A stretch of DNA of 17,050 bases from Treponema sp. GTDB taxonomy: Bacteria > Spirochaetota > Spirochaetia > Treponematales > Breznakiellaceae. Both the position numbers and the translations under genes were made by a program. The DNA lies in NCBI GenBank assembly GCA_031281925.1, contig JAITES010000218.1, positions 1 through 17,050 on the forward strand, read 5' to 3'. Of this stretch, positions 8,167 through 14,542 are shown piece after piece. Position 1 is the stretch's first letter. Every line of letters begins with the position of its first letter. Below the pieces are notes generated by a model, which saw nothing but the letters and a program-made list of their open reading frames with translations, ran no database searches and was not told the DNA's origin.

Positions 8167-9752
8167 ATTTTTTCTCCCGACATGAGCAGCCCGAATTCGG
8201 CCGCGGAAGCCCCCGGACTCAGTATTCCCGCTATCCGGCCTTCCGCAACAATGGCAATCCTTGAACAGATGGAACGGAGTTCCTCCAGCTCGCTTGAAAC
8301 CATAACGATGGTGGTTCCCTGTTCCTTGTTATACTGCCGCAGTGTGTCAAGGACAATTTTTTTGGCGCCGACATCAATGCCGCGGGTGGGTTCGGAAACA
8401 AAGAGCAGCCGCGGCGAAAGGTCAAAGGCCTTGGAAAGGCATACTTTCTGCTGATTCCCTCCGGAAAGTTCCTTTGCCGGCTGTTTGGGCCCGGTACAGC
8501 GGATCTCAAGTTTTTTGATGTACTTTTCCGCAGCTTCCCTCATGGCCTTTTCGTCCCGCAGTCTGAAAAGTCCCCCGAACCAGGATTTAAGATAGCTTCC
8601 TTTGCTCTGCATGGCGGTAAAGGCAATGTTCCAGTCTATGCTTTCGTCCAGCAGGAGTCCTACACCGCGGCGGTCTTCCGAAACAAAGGCCATGCCCGCT
8701 TCAAGGGCCGCTTTTGGATCCCGCAGAACTACTTTTTTCCCTTCAAGACTTACTTCTCCCCCGGCCGCAAAGAGCCCCATGATTCCGTTTGGAATCCCCA
8801 GCTTTCCCTGACCTGCCAGGCCTCCGATGCCGAATATCTCTCCCTGTTTAACCGTAAAGGACACATCCCGTACCGTTTCTCCGGGCATATCCACCCAGAG
8901 ATTTTCCACTTTTAGAATATCGTCTCCGGCCGGAACGGAAACAGCCTCCTCCGCGGCGGGAGTTTCGGTCATATCCCGGCCTACCATCCATGAGGCAATA
9001 TCGACAACAGAAACATTGTTGTTGGGCGTATCTTTGATAATGGCGCCGTCACGCAGTACAATTATCCTCGCGGAAATGGATTTAATCTCGTGAAGCCTGT
9101 GGGAAATAAAGATGACGGCGATTCCTTCGGCGGCAAGAACCTTGAGTGCGGAAAGCAGAATCTCTGCTTCACTTTCGGTAAGCACCGCGGTAGGTTCATC
9201 CAGCACGAGGAGCTTTACCCTGTCCCGGTTTATCTCGCGGGCAATCTCGGTAAACTGCTTATGCCCCACAGGCATCTCCGCTACAAGCGTAGAGGAATCT
9301 ATCTTTACTCCCAATTTCCTGATGGCTTCTTCCGAACGGCTTGTCATAATATCCCGTTTCAGGGTACAGAGCCGTTCCCCAAAAACTTCGGCGGCAATAT
9401 TATTCCGCAAAGGTTCCCTGTTAAGAGCGATGTTTTCCGCCGCGCTGAAACCGGGGATAAGCGAAAATTCCTGGTGAACCATGCCGATACCGGCGTCCAG
9501 CGCGTCGAAGGGGCTTTTGAAATTAATTTCTTTGCCTTCAAGATAGATATGTCCGCCGAAACCGCCTGTATCGGCGATGACGGACATACCAAAAAGAATG
9601 TGCATTAACGTTGTCTTTCCGGCGCCGTTTTCTCCTACGAGTCCCAGGATTTCGCCGGGGTACAGTGAAAAACCGACATCTCTGAGAACCTGGGTTCCGT
9701 AGAAGTCCTTGCTGATACTATCCAAACGGAGAAGCGGCGCCGAATCTGACAT
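8163..9752 (-). CDS. ABC importer ATPase with two nucleotide-binding domains (RbsA/MglA-like)
   Basis: This 529-residue protein has two fused ATPase domains and drives the DUF3798 importer from the cytoplasm. Domain 1: Walker A GENGAGKT (40-47), Q-loop at Gln94, Walker B VLDEPT (183-188) and a degenerate signature MPVGHKQ. Domain 2: a degenerate P-loop GLAGQGKLG (311-319) lacking the Ser/Thr after Lys, and an intact signature LSGGNQQK (429-436). Its Walker B reads FVSEPTRGID, with Ser453 where the magnesium-binding Asp should be. Domain 1 P-loop with domain 2 signature gives one competent ATP site, as is usual for this class. The start at 9752 (MSDSAPLLRLDSISK) gives the normal N-terminus and lies two bases after the DUF3798 stop; longer frames would overlap that gene. 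Confidence 0.92.
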   Translation of the reverse strand: MSDSAPLLRLDSISKDFYGTQVLRDVGFSLYPGEILGLVGENGAGKTTLMHILFGMSVIADTGGFGGHIYLEGKEINFKSPFDALDAGIGMVHQEFSLIPGFSAAENIALNREPLRNNIAAEVFGERLCTLKRDIMTSRSEEAIRKLGVKIDSSTLVAEMPVGHKQFTEIAREINRDRVKLLVLDEPTAVLTESEAEILLSALKVLAAEGIAVIFISHRLHEIKSISARIIVLRDGAIIKDTPNNNVSVVDIASWMVGRDMTETPAAEEAVSVPAGDDILKVENLWVDMPGETVRDVSFTVKQGEIFGIGGLAGQGKLGIPNGIMGLFAAGGEVSLEGKKVVLRDPKAALEAGMAFVSEDRRGVGLLLDESIDWNIAFTAMQSKGSYLKSWFGGLFRLRDEKAMREAAEKYIKKLEIRCTGPKQPAKELSGGNQQKVCLSKAFDLSPRLLFVSEPTRGIDVGAKKIVLDTLRQYNKEQGTTIVMVSSELEELRSICSRIAIVAEGRIAGILSPGASAAEFGLLMSGEKI

Positions 9753-9754
9753 AA

Positions 9755-10978
9755 TTACTGCTGCTGAAATTTGATGGCGTAATACTTGTCGGGCACCTTC
9801 TGTTCGGTGGTGGGGAGGTAACCCTTGCCGAAGATGTAGGTATCCATATAGATAAGAATCTGGTTGCGGGCCCGCACTCCGGTGTTGGCGTCGATGTAGT
9901 AGCCGCCGTTCCATTTTGCACCCTGGGTGAATTCTCCCAGAGCGGCATAGAGATCGTTGAGATTGTCCTTTTTGGCCTGCCCGTCAATGATCCGTTTCGC
10001 AAATTCGCCAAGACCTGCGCTTAATGAAAAGCCGTAGGAGAAGGCCCATGTACCGAACTTGCCGGCGCCGCCCTTTGCTACTACCGCGTCTTCAACTTTC
10101 TTGAGAATTGCGGGAAAGTTACCGGTTTCGGCCGAAAGGTCAATGCCGAGTGCTCCCGGGTAGCCCATGAGAGGGGAGGGGAGGTCTGCTTCTACAAACA
10201 TGCCGCCATAAGCGAAAAGCTGTTTGAGCAGCGGTTCTGTATGCGCATCATTTGTGCAGAAGAAAACAGCATTCTTCCCGTACTGCTGAATCCACTGGGG
10301 AGTCTGCTCAAGAATGTACTGCTGCGCTCCGGCTACACCCACATCGCTTGTGGGATCGGGGGCGGTAACAAATACGAATTTGAGCCCCAGATCATTACAG
10401 GCAGCTTCAAAGATCTGCCGGCGCAGACCGAGGGATTCGTAACTCATGTGCCTGGGGAAGCTGATGTGGATGAAGGCATCCGCGCCGAGCTGTTTGGCTG
10501 CCCAGACGATGGTATAGCCGCGGGAAATAAAGTCCGCGCTGACCGCCAGATCCGCCGCCGCCTGGATTACCAGGGGATCTTCGTGGGGTTCACCGGCAAA
10601 GAGCAGGATGTCCGGCCTCTTCTCCCGTACCCGTTTGAAGGCTTCCGCGCAGCCGGGAACCGCCTGGTTCATGACAATCGCCTTCATCAGAGGATCGTCC
10701 GCCAGGGTGGTGATCTGGCTGATTGTCACTTCCTGCTGATCCATGAAGCTGTCCGGATAGGTAACATGCTGAATGATGCCCCCTTCGGTAGCCCTCCCGT
10801 AGCGGCGGATCAGTTCTTCGGCGCCCCGCAAATCGTCTTCAGACTGGGAAACCGTACCGGTCACCACGCCTATGTGGTAAGCGGCTTTGGAAGCGCCCGA
10901 ATCCTTCTTGCCCCCGGCAAAGAGAGCCCCCTGGGCCAGGACAGCCAGCGCCAGGAGCATTACAGTGATTTTTTTCAT
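9755..10978 (-). CDS. DUF3798 exported substrate-binding protein of an ABC importer
   Basis: This 407-residue protein has a signal peptide (MKKITVMLLALAVLAQGALFA, then GGKKDSG) and no lipobox Cys, so it is probably a secreted periplasmic protein. The mature part starts as periplasmic binding proteins do (YHIGVVTGTVSQSEDDLRGA), and contains ILLFAGEPHEDP, DAFIHISFPRHMSYESLGLR and an FFCTNDAHTEPLL strand, which I recognise as DUF3798. That family has a type I periplasmic-binding fold but, as far as I know, no assigned ligand. AGGAGG lies about six bases before the ATG at 10978, which fixes the start; the frame extending to 11365 passes through the tRNA gene in antisense and is spurious. It is the first gene of the operon ending in xpt, so a purine-like ligand is inferred. 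Confidence 0.87.
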   Translation of the reverse strand: MKKITVMLLALAVLAQGALFAGGKKDSGASKAAYHIGVVTGTVSQSEDDLRGAEELIRRYGRATEGGIIQHVTYPDSFMDQQEVTISQITTLADDPLMKAIVMNQAVPGCAEAFKRVREKRPDILLFAGEPHEDPLVIQAAADLAVSADFISRGYTIVWAAKQLGADAFIHISFPRHMSYESLGLRRQIFEAACNDLGLKFVFVTAPDPTSDVGVAGAQQYILEQTPQWIQQYGKNAVFFCTNDAHTEPLLKQLFAYGGMFVEADLPSPLMGYPGALGIDLSAETGNFPAILKKVEDAVVAKGGAGKFGTWAFSYGFSLSAGLGEFAKRIIDGQAKKDNLNDLYAALGEFTQGAKWNGGYYIDANTGVRARNQILIYMDTYIFGKGYLPTTEQKVPDKYYAIKFQQQ

Positions 10979-11048
10979 AAAAATCCTCCTCGAAAAAAAA
11001 TTAGAGCTGCCCGGAGACTTCAGTTTTCCGGACAAGTCCATTATTATA
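10979..11048 (-). promoter_or_regulatory. promoter -10 and leader hairpin of the DUF3798-to-xpt operon
   Basis: Read on the - strand, a perfect TATAAT (11043-11048) lies 65 bases before the start codon, with no good -35 at 17 bases. Downstream, a seven-pair hairpin (GTCCGGA/TCCGGGC, 11027-11033 with 11009-11015, one G-T pair) is followed by AGCTCTAA and a run of eight T, then AGGAGG. This could be a partial terminator or attenuator in the leader, but the T run starts eight bases after the stem. I could not match it to the purine riboswitch consensus. Confidence 0.4.
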
Positions 11049-11097
11049 AAAAAGTATAACCCATAATCACGGTTTAGGATAGGCCAGCGCATTCTCA

Positions 11098-11127
11098 TTG
11101 ACATAAAACCCCGCCTCATGGTAGATT
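11098..11127 (+). promoter_or_regulatory. likely promoter of tRNA-Pro
   Basis: A perfect -35 TTGACA (11098-11103) is followed after 18 bases by TAGATT (11122-11127, 4 of 6 to TATAAT). Transcription would start about 30 bases before the tRNA. Confidence 0.5.
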
Positions 11128-11164
11128 GAACCCGTTCCACATGAATCTGGTGTGAGTTCTTTGA

Positions 11165-11238
11165 CGGGCAATAGCGCAGTTGGTTAGCGTACAAGTCTGG
11201 GGGACTTGGGGTCCCCGGTTCGAATCCGGGTTGCCCGA
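11165..11238 (+). tRNA. tRNA-Pro (anticodon GGG)
   Basis: The 74 bases fold as a full cloverleaf. The acceptor CGGGCAA pairs with TTGCCCG, the D stem is GCGC/GCGT, and the anticodon stem CAAGT/ACTTG holds the loop CTGGGGG (anticodon GGG, reading CCC and CCU). The five-base variable loop is GGGTC, and the T arm is CCCGG-TTCGAAT-CCGGG with discriminator A. The C1-G72 pair is typical of bacterial tRNA-Pro. CCA is not encoded (ACTA follows). Confidence 0.97.
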
Positions 11239-11411
11239 CTAAGGGATCTATAAGCGAAAACAGGCGGATTCGAACCGCAGTACCGTGCCCCGGAAAGGCG
11301 TAAGCCTTGAAGGGGTTGAGGCGCAGGATGCGCCGAAAGGTACGGAGGCGGGCTGGAAGGAGCAAACAGGATGTTTGCGACTGGAAGCCGAATCCGCCTT
11401 GCCCGACTAAG
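11221..11411. repeat. 23-base imperfect direct repeat of the tRNA-Pro 3' end (att-like)
   Basis: Bases 11221-11243 (T arm and acceptor 3' end of tRNA-Pro plus five flanking bases) recur at 11389-11411 with only GG changed to CC. The copies are 168 bases apart. An 11-base inverted copy of the T-arm sequence (GGATTCGAACC, 11266-11276) lies between them. Duplication of a tRNA 3' end is the usual mark left by a tyrosine-recombinase element, and an integrase-like fragment follows at 11534. The short distance means that only a remnant or a very small element could be enclosed. Confidence 0.65.
11262..11399 (+). ncRNA. structured element with GGA-loop hairpins (candidate RNA or palindromic repeat)
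   Basis: Bases 11262-11272 and 11389-11399 form a perfect 11-pair outer stem (AGGCGGATTCG). Inside, GTACC (11280-11284) pairs with GGTAC (11339-11343) around a CCCC/GGGG stem with a small hairpin (11295-11308). A second hairpin, GGCGCA-GGA-TGCGCC, spans 11320-11334. A third, GCAAACA-GGA-TGTTTGC, spans 11362-11378. The two larger hairpins are perfect and present GGA in the loop; the second contains ACAGGATGT, as in the CsrA/RsmA consensus. Both are on the tRNA strand, so the element may be co-transcribed with tRNA-Pro. No convincing coding frame is seen. It may instead be a dispersed palindromic repeat. Confidence 0.5.
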
Positions 11412-11412
11412 C

Positions 11413-11441
11413 CGTAATTCCTTACAGGATAAGGAGTTACG
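11413..11441 (+). repeat. 12-pair hairpin with CAGGA loop
   Basis: CGTAATTCCTTA (11413-11424) pairs with TAAGGAGTTACG (11430-11441), including one T-G pair, around the loop CAGGA. No T run follows, so it is not a typical terminator. It is the third GGA-loop hairpin within about 120 bases. Confidence 0.5.
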
Positions 11442-11491
11442 TGTATTTCAGAGAAAACGGTTGGAACCCCTACAATATGCCTCTATACCGA

Positions 11492-11511
11492 TGGTGATAC
11501 GTTGGTGATAC
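11492..11511 (+). repeat. two tandem copies of TGGTGATAC
   Basis: TGGTGATAC occurs at 11492-11500 and 11503-11511, with an 11-base period (about one helical turn). It lies just before the integrase-like fragment. It could be a protein-binding repeat left from the mobile element or could be chance. Confidence 0.35.
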
Positions 11512-11533
11512 TTTTTTGAGGAGGCATGTCTAT

Positions 11534-11638
11534 ATGCGAAGACCCACGCTCTACAAACACCGGAGGAGTGGATTATTTTTGCCGGGCCGCTGGATCTATT
11601 CTTCAAATTCTGATAGTTTCCGAACGACTGGAAAGTAA
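11534..11638 (+). pseudogene. N-terminal fragment of a phage-type integrase (tyrosine recombinase)
   Basis: A 34-codon frame starts at ATG 11534, nine bases after a good GAGGAGG site (11518-11524). It encodes MRRPTLYKHRRSGLF, then WIYSS and FRTTGK. Treponemal and phage integrases often open with a basic stretch and LYK, a short Trp/Tyr strand and an R-S/T-TG motif in the arm-binding domain; this matches in order but is truncated and has no catalytic domain. The position just after a tRNA gene with a duplicated 3' end supports the call. The match is by eye on a short sequence, so a small unrelated ORF is possible. Confidence 0.5.
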
Positions 11639-11670
11639 ACGCCGATGCCCTGAGAAATAGCCGTTTTTGC

Positions 11671-11701
11671 TTGACAAAACCGGCTTTTGGCGCGATATTA
11701 T
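11671..11701 (+). promoter_or_regulatory. possible promoter in the mobile-element remnant
   Basis: A perfect TTGACA (11671-11676) is followed by TATTAT (11696-11701) after a long 19-base spacer. The first + strand gene downstream is the 32-codon ORF at 12274, so transcripts would be antisense to the nuclease-like pseudogene. It may be a leftover. Confidence 0.3.
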
Positions 11702-11747
11702 AAATATAGCGAAGTGGCGGGCGTGGCTTCCGCCGGGCGCAGGTTTC

Positions 11748-12214
11748 CTACGTTTCCCCGCCGGGATGGCCTCCGGCTGCTATAACTTTTCTTGCCCCTG
11801 ATAAATCGGATATCCTATTCATAGTTACAATCCTTTCAAATCCTTCCATGTCCAAGGGTTTTATGAGTTTGTAAAACGTCCGGCTCCGCAACGCTTTATT
11901 ATGGGTACTATTAATTACTTCATCAAAATACAGGTATGTCGCCCCATTCTTTCTTTTCGTGTAGGCGTTCACTATTGCCCCTTCCCGGGTAATACCGATA
12001 ATCGCCATGTCCGGGCTTTCACAATGGCGGGGATTAGGTCAAAGTCCGTGTCTAATATGGCTAATGCGCCTTGGCCGTGGCGTTTCTTGACGTGGTTTAC
12101 AAAATAGGTTGTTATCTCATGAATAAGCCCGGAAAAATCAAGTCCGATGGAAGCGGCGGCCTCCACAAGCCACTGTTCCGGCTTGCCTATTTTCGTTATG
12201 ACAAAGAGGTTCAC
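11748..12214 (-). pseudogene. Frameshifted phage-type nuclease-like gene (PBECR-like)
   Basis: Two overlapping - strand frames form one protein. The first begins GTG at 12214 (NLFVITKIGKPEQWLVEAAA) and runs through YFVNHVKKRHG and ALAILDTDFDLIPAIVKA; it then goes out of frame and stops at 11972. The second continues from PDMAIIGITREGAIVNAYTK to TYLYFDEVIN, RTFYKLIKPL and the end at 11748. One extra C in the CCC run near 12013-12015 would restore a single 155-residue protein. The order YFxxHVxxxHG, DFxxIPxIV, PD, YxKxxNGxxYxYxxEV, TxYK resembles the phage Barnase-EndoU-ColicinE5/D-RelE-like (PBECR) nucleases found in prophages. That assignment is from memory of the pattern. It faces away from a small ORF at 12274. 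The GTG start has no clear ribosome binding site. Confidence 0.5.
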
Positions 12215-12273
12215 GGTTATTTATACCAAAATCCGGCCTCTCGGTAAAGCTAACCAGCCAAGGAGGAAATACC

Positions 12274-12372
12274 ATGAACAATTTTTATGACCCGATTGTT
12301 GCGGAAGTCAGACAGAACAGGGCAAAACTTCTTGAAATGTACGGCGGCATTGAAGGCTTGAGGGGTACTTAG
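12274..12372 (+). CDS. 32-residue small ORF, probable N-terminal remnant of an IVxEVRxxR small protein
   Basis: A strong AAGGAGG site (12260-12266) lies seven bases before ATG 12274. The product starts MNNFYDPIVAEVRQNRAKLL and ends in GGIEGLRGT at TAG. Small proteins beginning DPIVxEVRxxRxxL are common beside toxin genes and in mobile DNA, and are usually about twice this long, so it looks cut short. It points away from the nuclease-like pseudogene, with 59 bases between the starts. It could be a partner or antitoxin remnant, but nothing in the sequence proves function. Confidence 0.5.
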   Translation: MNNFYDPIVAEVRQNRAKLLEMYGGIEGLRGT

Positions 12373-12416
12373 TAACCCGACAGCCTAATCAAGTTTAGTC
12401 TTTAGGGCAATCCGTT

Positions 12417-13376
12417 TTATCTCTTGCCCTTGTCGAAGAATTCTCCCAGCGCCCGCGGAGGGTGGTTGTGTTTGGAGAAGAAGATCAGGAGGAGCAGGGT
12501 AAGCACATAGGGCAATACCATGAGAAGATCGGAATAGTTGCTGGGCATGCCCAGGAAGAGGGTAAGCTGGTAGCCTGAAGATTTTGCCAGACCGAAGAAG
12601 AGGCACACGGCAAAGGTGGGAAGGATCTTCCAGTTGCCGAAGATAAGCGCGGCAATGGAAAGGTAGCCGTAGCCCATGTAGATGCTGGGCGAAAACTGTG
12701 CGGAGATGGAATAGGCAAGGAAGATCCCTCCCAGTCCCGAACGGGCGCCGCAGATCATCACTGCCGCCATACGGGTCTTTGCCACATCCCCCCCTGCGGC
12801 GTCAAGGCTGGCCGGGTTTTCTCCGCAGGCCCGCAGGCGCAGTCCAAAACGGGTTCTGTAGAGAATGTACCAGAAGATAAAGGCCGCAATAAAGATTACA
12901 ATTTCAAAGGGGTACATGTTTTTAAAGAGGCCTCCCAATACCGGAATGCGGGAAAGGCCGGGAATGGTAAAACGGGAAGACACGCCGATCTGGAATTTGT
13001 TTGAAGCCTCCCCGGTAATGGCATTGTTGATCACGCTGGTGAGGAAGGTGGTAAGGGCCAGGGCCAGTGTGTTGACCACTACGCCCGAGATAACCTGCTG
13101 GGCGCGGAATTTAACGCAGAGGGCCGCGTGGATCAGGGAGAAGACCAGTCCTCCTGCCATAGAAAAAGCCATGGCGATATAGATGAGCGCCCCGGATGCC
13201 TGGCCCAGACGTGAACTCAGCAGTACCACTGCTGCGGCTCCGGTAAAGGCCCCAAAGCCCTGCAGGCCCTCAAGAGCCAGCATGGTTACTCCGCTCCGTT
13301 CGCAGTAGATTCCGCCGATAGCCATGATAAGGAGAGGCATTGCGAATGAAAGACCGTCAATCAGTATGATGTCCAT
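12417..13376 (-). CDS. Nucleoside-type ABC permease (NupQ/YufQ-like)
   Basis: This 319-residue membrane protein of the BPD_transp_2 family has a length and start (MDIILIDGLSFAMPLLIMAIGGIYCERSGV) typical of the shorter permease of purine-nucleoside importers, where I-x-CERSGV is a family hallmark. Later motifs are RFGLRLRACGENPASLDAAG (the G-x-N-P-x-x-x-D-x-x-G loop) and YMGYGYLSIAALIFGNW. It is the last gene of the bmp-nupO-nupP-nupQ order; its ATG overlaps the preceding stop by one base (TGATG). No clear terminator is seen after its stop; within 45 bases the mobile-element remnant begins. Confidence 0.92.
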   Translation of the reverse strand: MDIILIDGLSFAMPLLIMAIGGIYCERSGVTMLALEGLQGFGAFTGAAAVVLLSSRLGQASGALIYIAMAFSMAGGLVFSLIHAALCVKFRAQQVISGVVVNTLALALTTFLTSVINNAITGEASNKFQIGVSSRFTIPGLSRIPVLGGLFKNMYPFEIVIFIAAFIFWYILYRTRFGLRLRACGENPASLDAAGGDVAKTRMAAVMICGARSGLGGIFLAYSISAQFSPSIYMGYGYLSIAALIFGNWKILPTFAVCLFFGLAKSSGYQLTLFLGMPSNYSDLLMVLPYVLTLLLLIFFSKHNHPPRALGEFFDKGKR

Positions 13377-14542
13377 CAGATCCGCTCCTCGTTTTCGGTT
13401 TTTGTCCGGTTTGTCTTTTCGAGTTCAATTTTTGCGCGGTATCGTATCCAGACGGTACAGGCGCTGAAGAGCAGCAGTATGCCGGTGATCACCAGCGCGA
13501 TTTCCTGCGGTACTTTTACTGTGGAACTCATGTAGACAGAGCCCTTCTGGAAAACGGTAACCAGCACCGAAGCGAAGATTGCCGCCACGGGGGAAAGGTT
13601 ACCCAGCAGGGATACTGCGATGGCATCATAACCCAGGCTTGCCAGGCTTTTGGGGAGGATATTGTTGTAGTAGCCGAGGTAGTAGCACACCCCGGCGCTT
13701 CCTGCCAGGGCTCCGGAAATGAGCATGGAAAGGACGATGCTGCGGCCTTCCCGGATACCGGCATACATGGCCGCGTCCCGGTTGAGTCCGACCGCCTTGA
13801 GTTCAAAGCCGAAGGTGGTACGATCCAACACAAACCGTACGATAAAAACCGCGGCCAGCGCTATAAGGATGCCCAGGGGGATGGTAGGCCTCATGCTGCC
13901 CCAGCGCAGTCCGGTAATCGTAAGCCGGGAAGCGGCGCTGCATACCCTGGATGAACGTGACATGACATCTACATAGTAGGTGTTGATAAAAAAGCCCGTC
14001 ACATAACTTGCAATATAGTTGAACATGATCGTTGAAACAACTTCGTGTATGTTGAAACGGTACTTGAGAAAACCTACGAGGGCTCCCATCACCGCTCCTG
14101 CCCCAAGACCCACAAGGATCACCAGGGTGCGGGCTATGGGAGAAGGAAGATTGCTGTAACCCACAAAAACCGTAGCCAGGAAACCTGCGGTAAGCATCTG
14201 GCCCGCAATCCCGATGTTGAACAGGCCCGCCTTGAGGGCCACAATAACCGCAAGAGCGGCAAGGAGCATGGGAGAGAGAATCCCCAGGAAGGAAAGAAAA
14301 TCGGTGAGCATGTTCTGGCCCCCCGCGTATGAGCCTTTCAGCATAAAACCGCTCCCCCGCAGGAACGCGGCAAAGGCAACGAGCGGATTTTTTCCCAGTA
14401 CAAGAAGCAGAAGGGAAGCGGTAATCAGGGTAAGAATGATGGCAAAGAAGGGAAGGGCAACAGGACTTGTGCGATCTTCCGAAAGTAAACGGAAAATCCG
14501 TATCAGTGCCCGGGGCCTTGTTCTGTAAGGCCGCCCCGTCAT
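13376..14542 (-). CDS. Nucleoside-type ABC permease (NupP/YufP-like)
   Basis: This 388-residue permease of the BPD_transp_2 family is the longer partner of the NupQ-like protein. After an N-terminal basic stretch (RPYRTRPRALIRIF) come multiple membrane segments. Family motifs are ALKAGLFNIGIAGQMLTAGF near residue 104, NIHEVVSTIMFNYIA near 169 and ELKAVGLNRDAAMYAGI near 249. ALAGSAGVCYYLGYY follows. Such permeases move purine nucleosides across the inner membrane. The ATG overlaps the ATPase stop by four bases (ATGA, 14539-14542). Confidence 0.92.
   Translation of the reverse strand: MTGRPYRTRPRALIRIFRLLSEDRTSPVALPFFAIILTLITASLLLLVLGKNPLVAFAAFLRGSGFMLKGSYAGGQNMLTDFLSFLGILSPMLLAALAVIVALKAGLFNIGIAGQMLTAGFLATVFVGYSNLPSPIARTLVILVGLGAGAVMGALVGFLKYRFNIHEVVSTIMFNYIASYVTGFFINTYYVDVMSRSSRVCSAASRLTITGLRWGSMRPTIPLGILIALAAVFIVRFVLDRTTFGFELKAVGLNRDAAMYAGIREGRSIVLSMLISGALAGSAGVCYYLGYYNNILPKSLASLGYDAIAVSLLGNLSPVAAIFASVLVTVFQKGSVYMSSTVKVPQEIALVITGILLLFSACTVWIRYRAKIELEKTNRTKTENEERI

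Noticed and set aside
8163..9914. 583-residue frame for the first ATPase
   Set aside because: The first 54 residues lie inside the DUF3798 gene in another frame and resemble no ATPase; the normal N-terminus begins at 9752.
10241..11059. 272-residue + strand ORF opposite the DUF3798 gene
   Set aside because: It is antisense to a clear gene, has no recognisable domain and is explained by the codon bias of the true strand. The same holds for the + strand frames at 6062-7138, 9090-9608 and 15361-16774.
10979..11164. Purine riboswitch upstream of the DUF3798 operon
   Set aside because: Looked for because of xpt; the conserved purine-aptamer loop sequences and three-way stem could not be found.
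9755..11365. 536-residue frame extending the DUF3798 gene upstream
   Set aside because: The extension runs antisense through tRNA-Pro and the structured element; the ATG at 10978 has a strong ribosome binding site and starts a clear signal peptide.
11239..11533. CRISPR array or protein-coding gene after the tRNA
   Set aside because: Repeats are only two imperfect copies with no regular spacers, and the frames through it give compositionally odd peptides without a start and ribosome binding site.
7102..14542. The two permease pairs as a recent duplication of one operon
   Set aside because: The pairs share only family-level motifs, and the binding proteins belong to different families.
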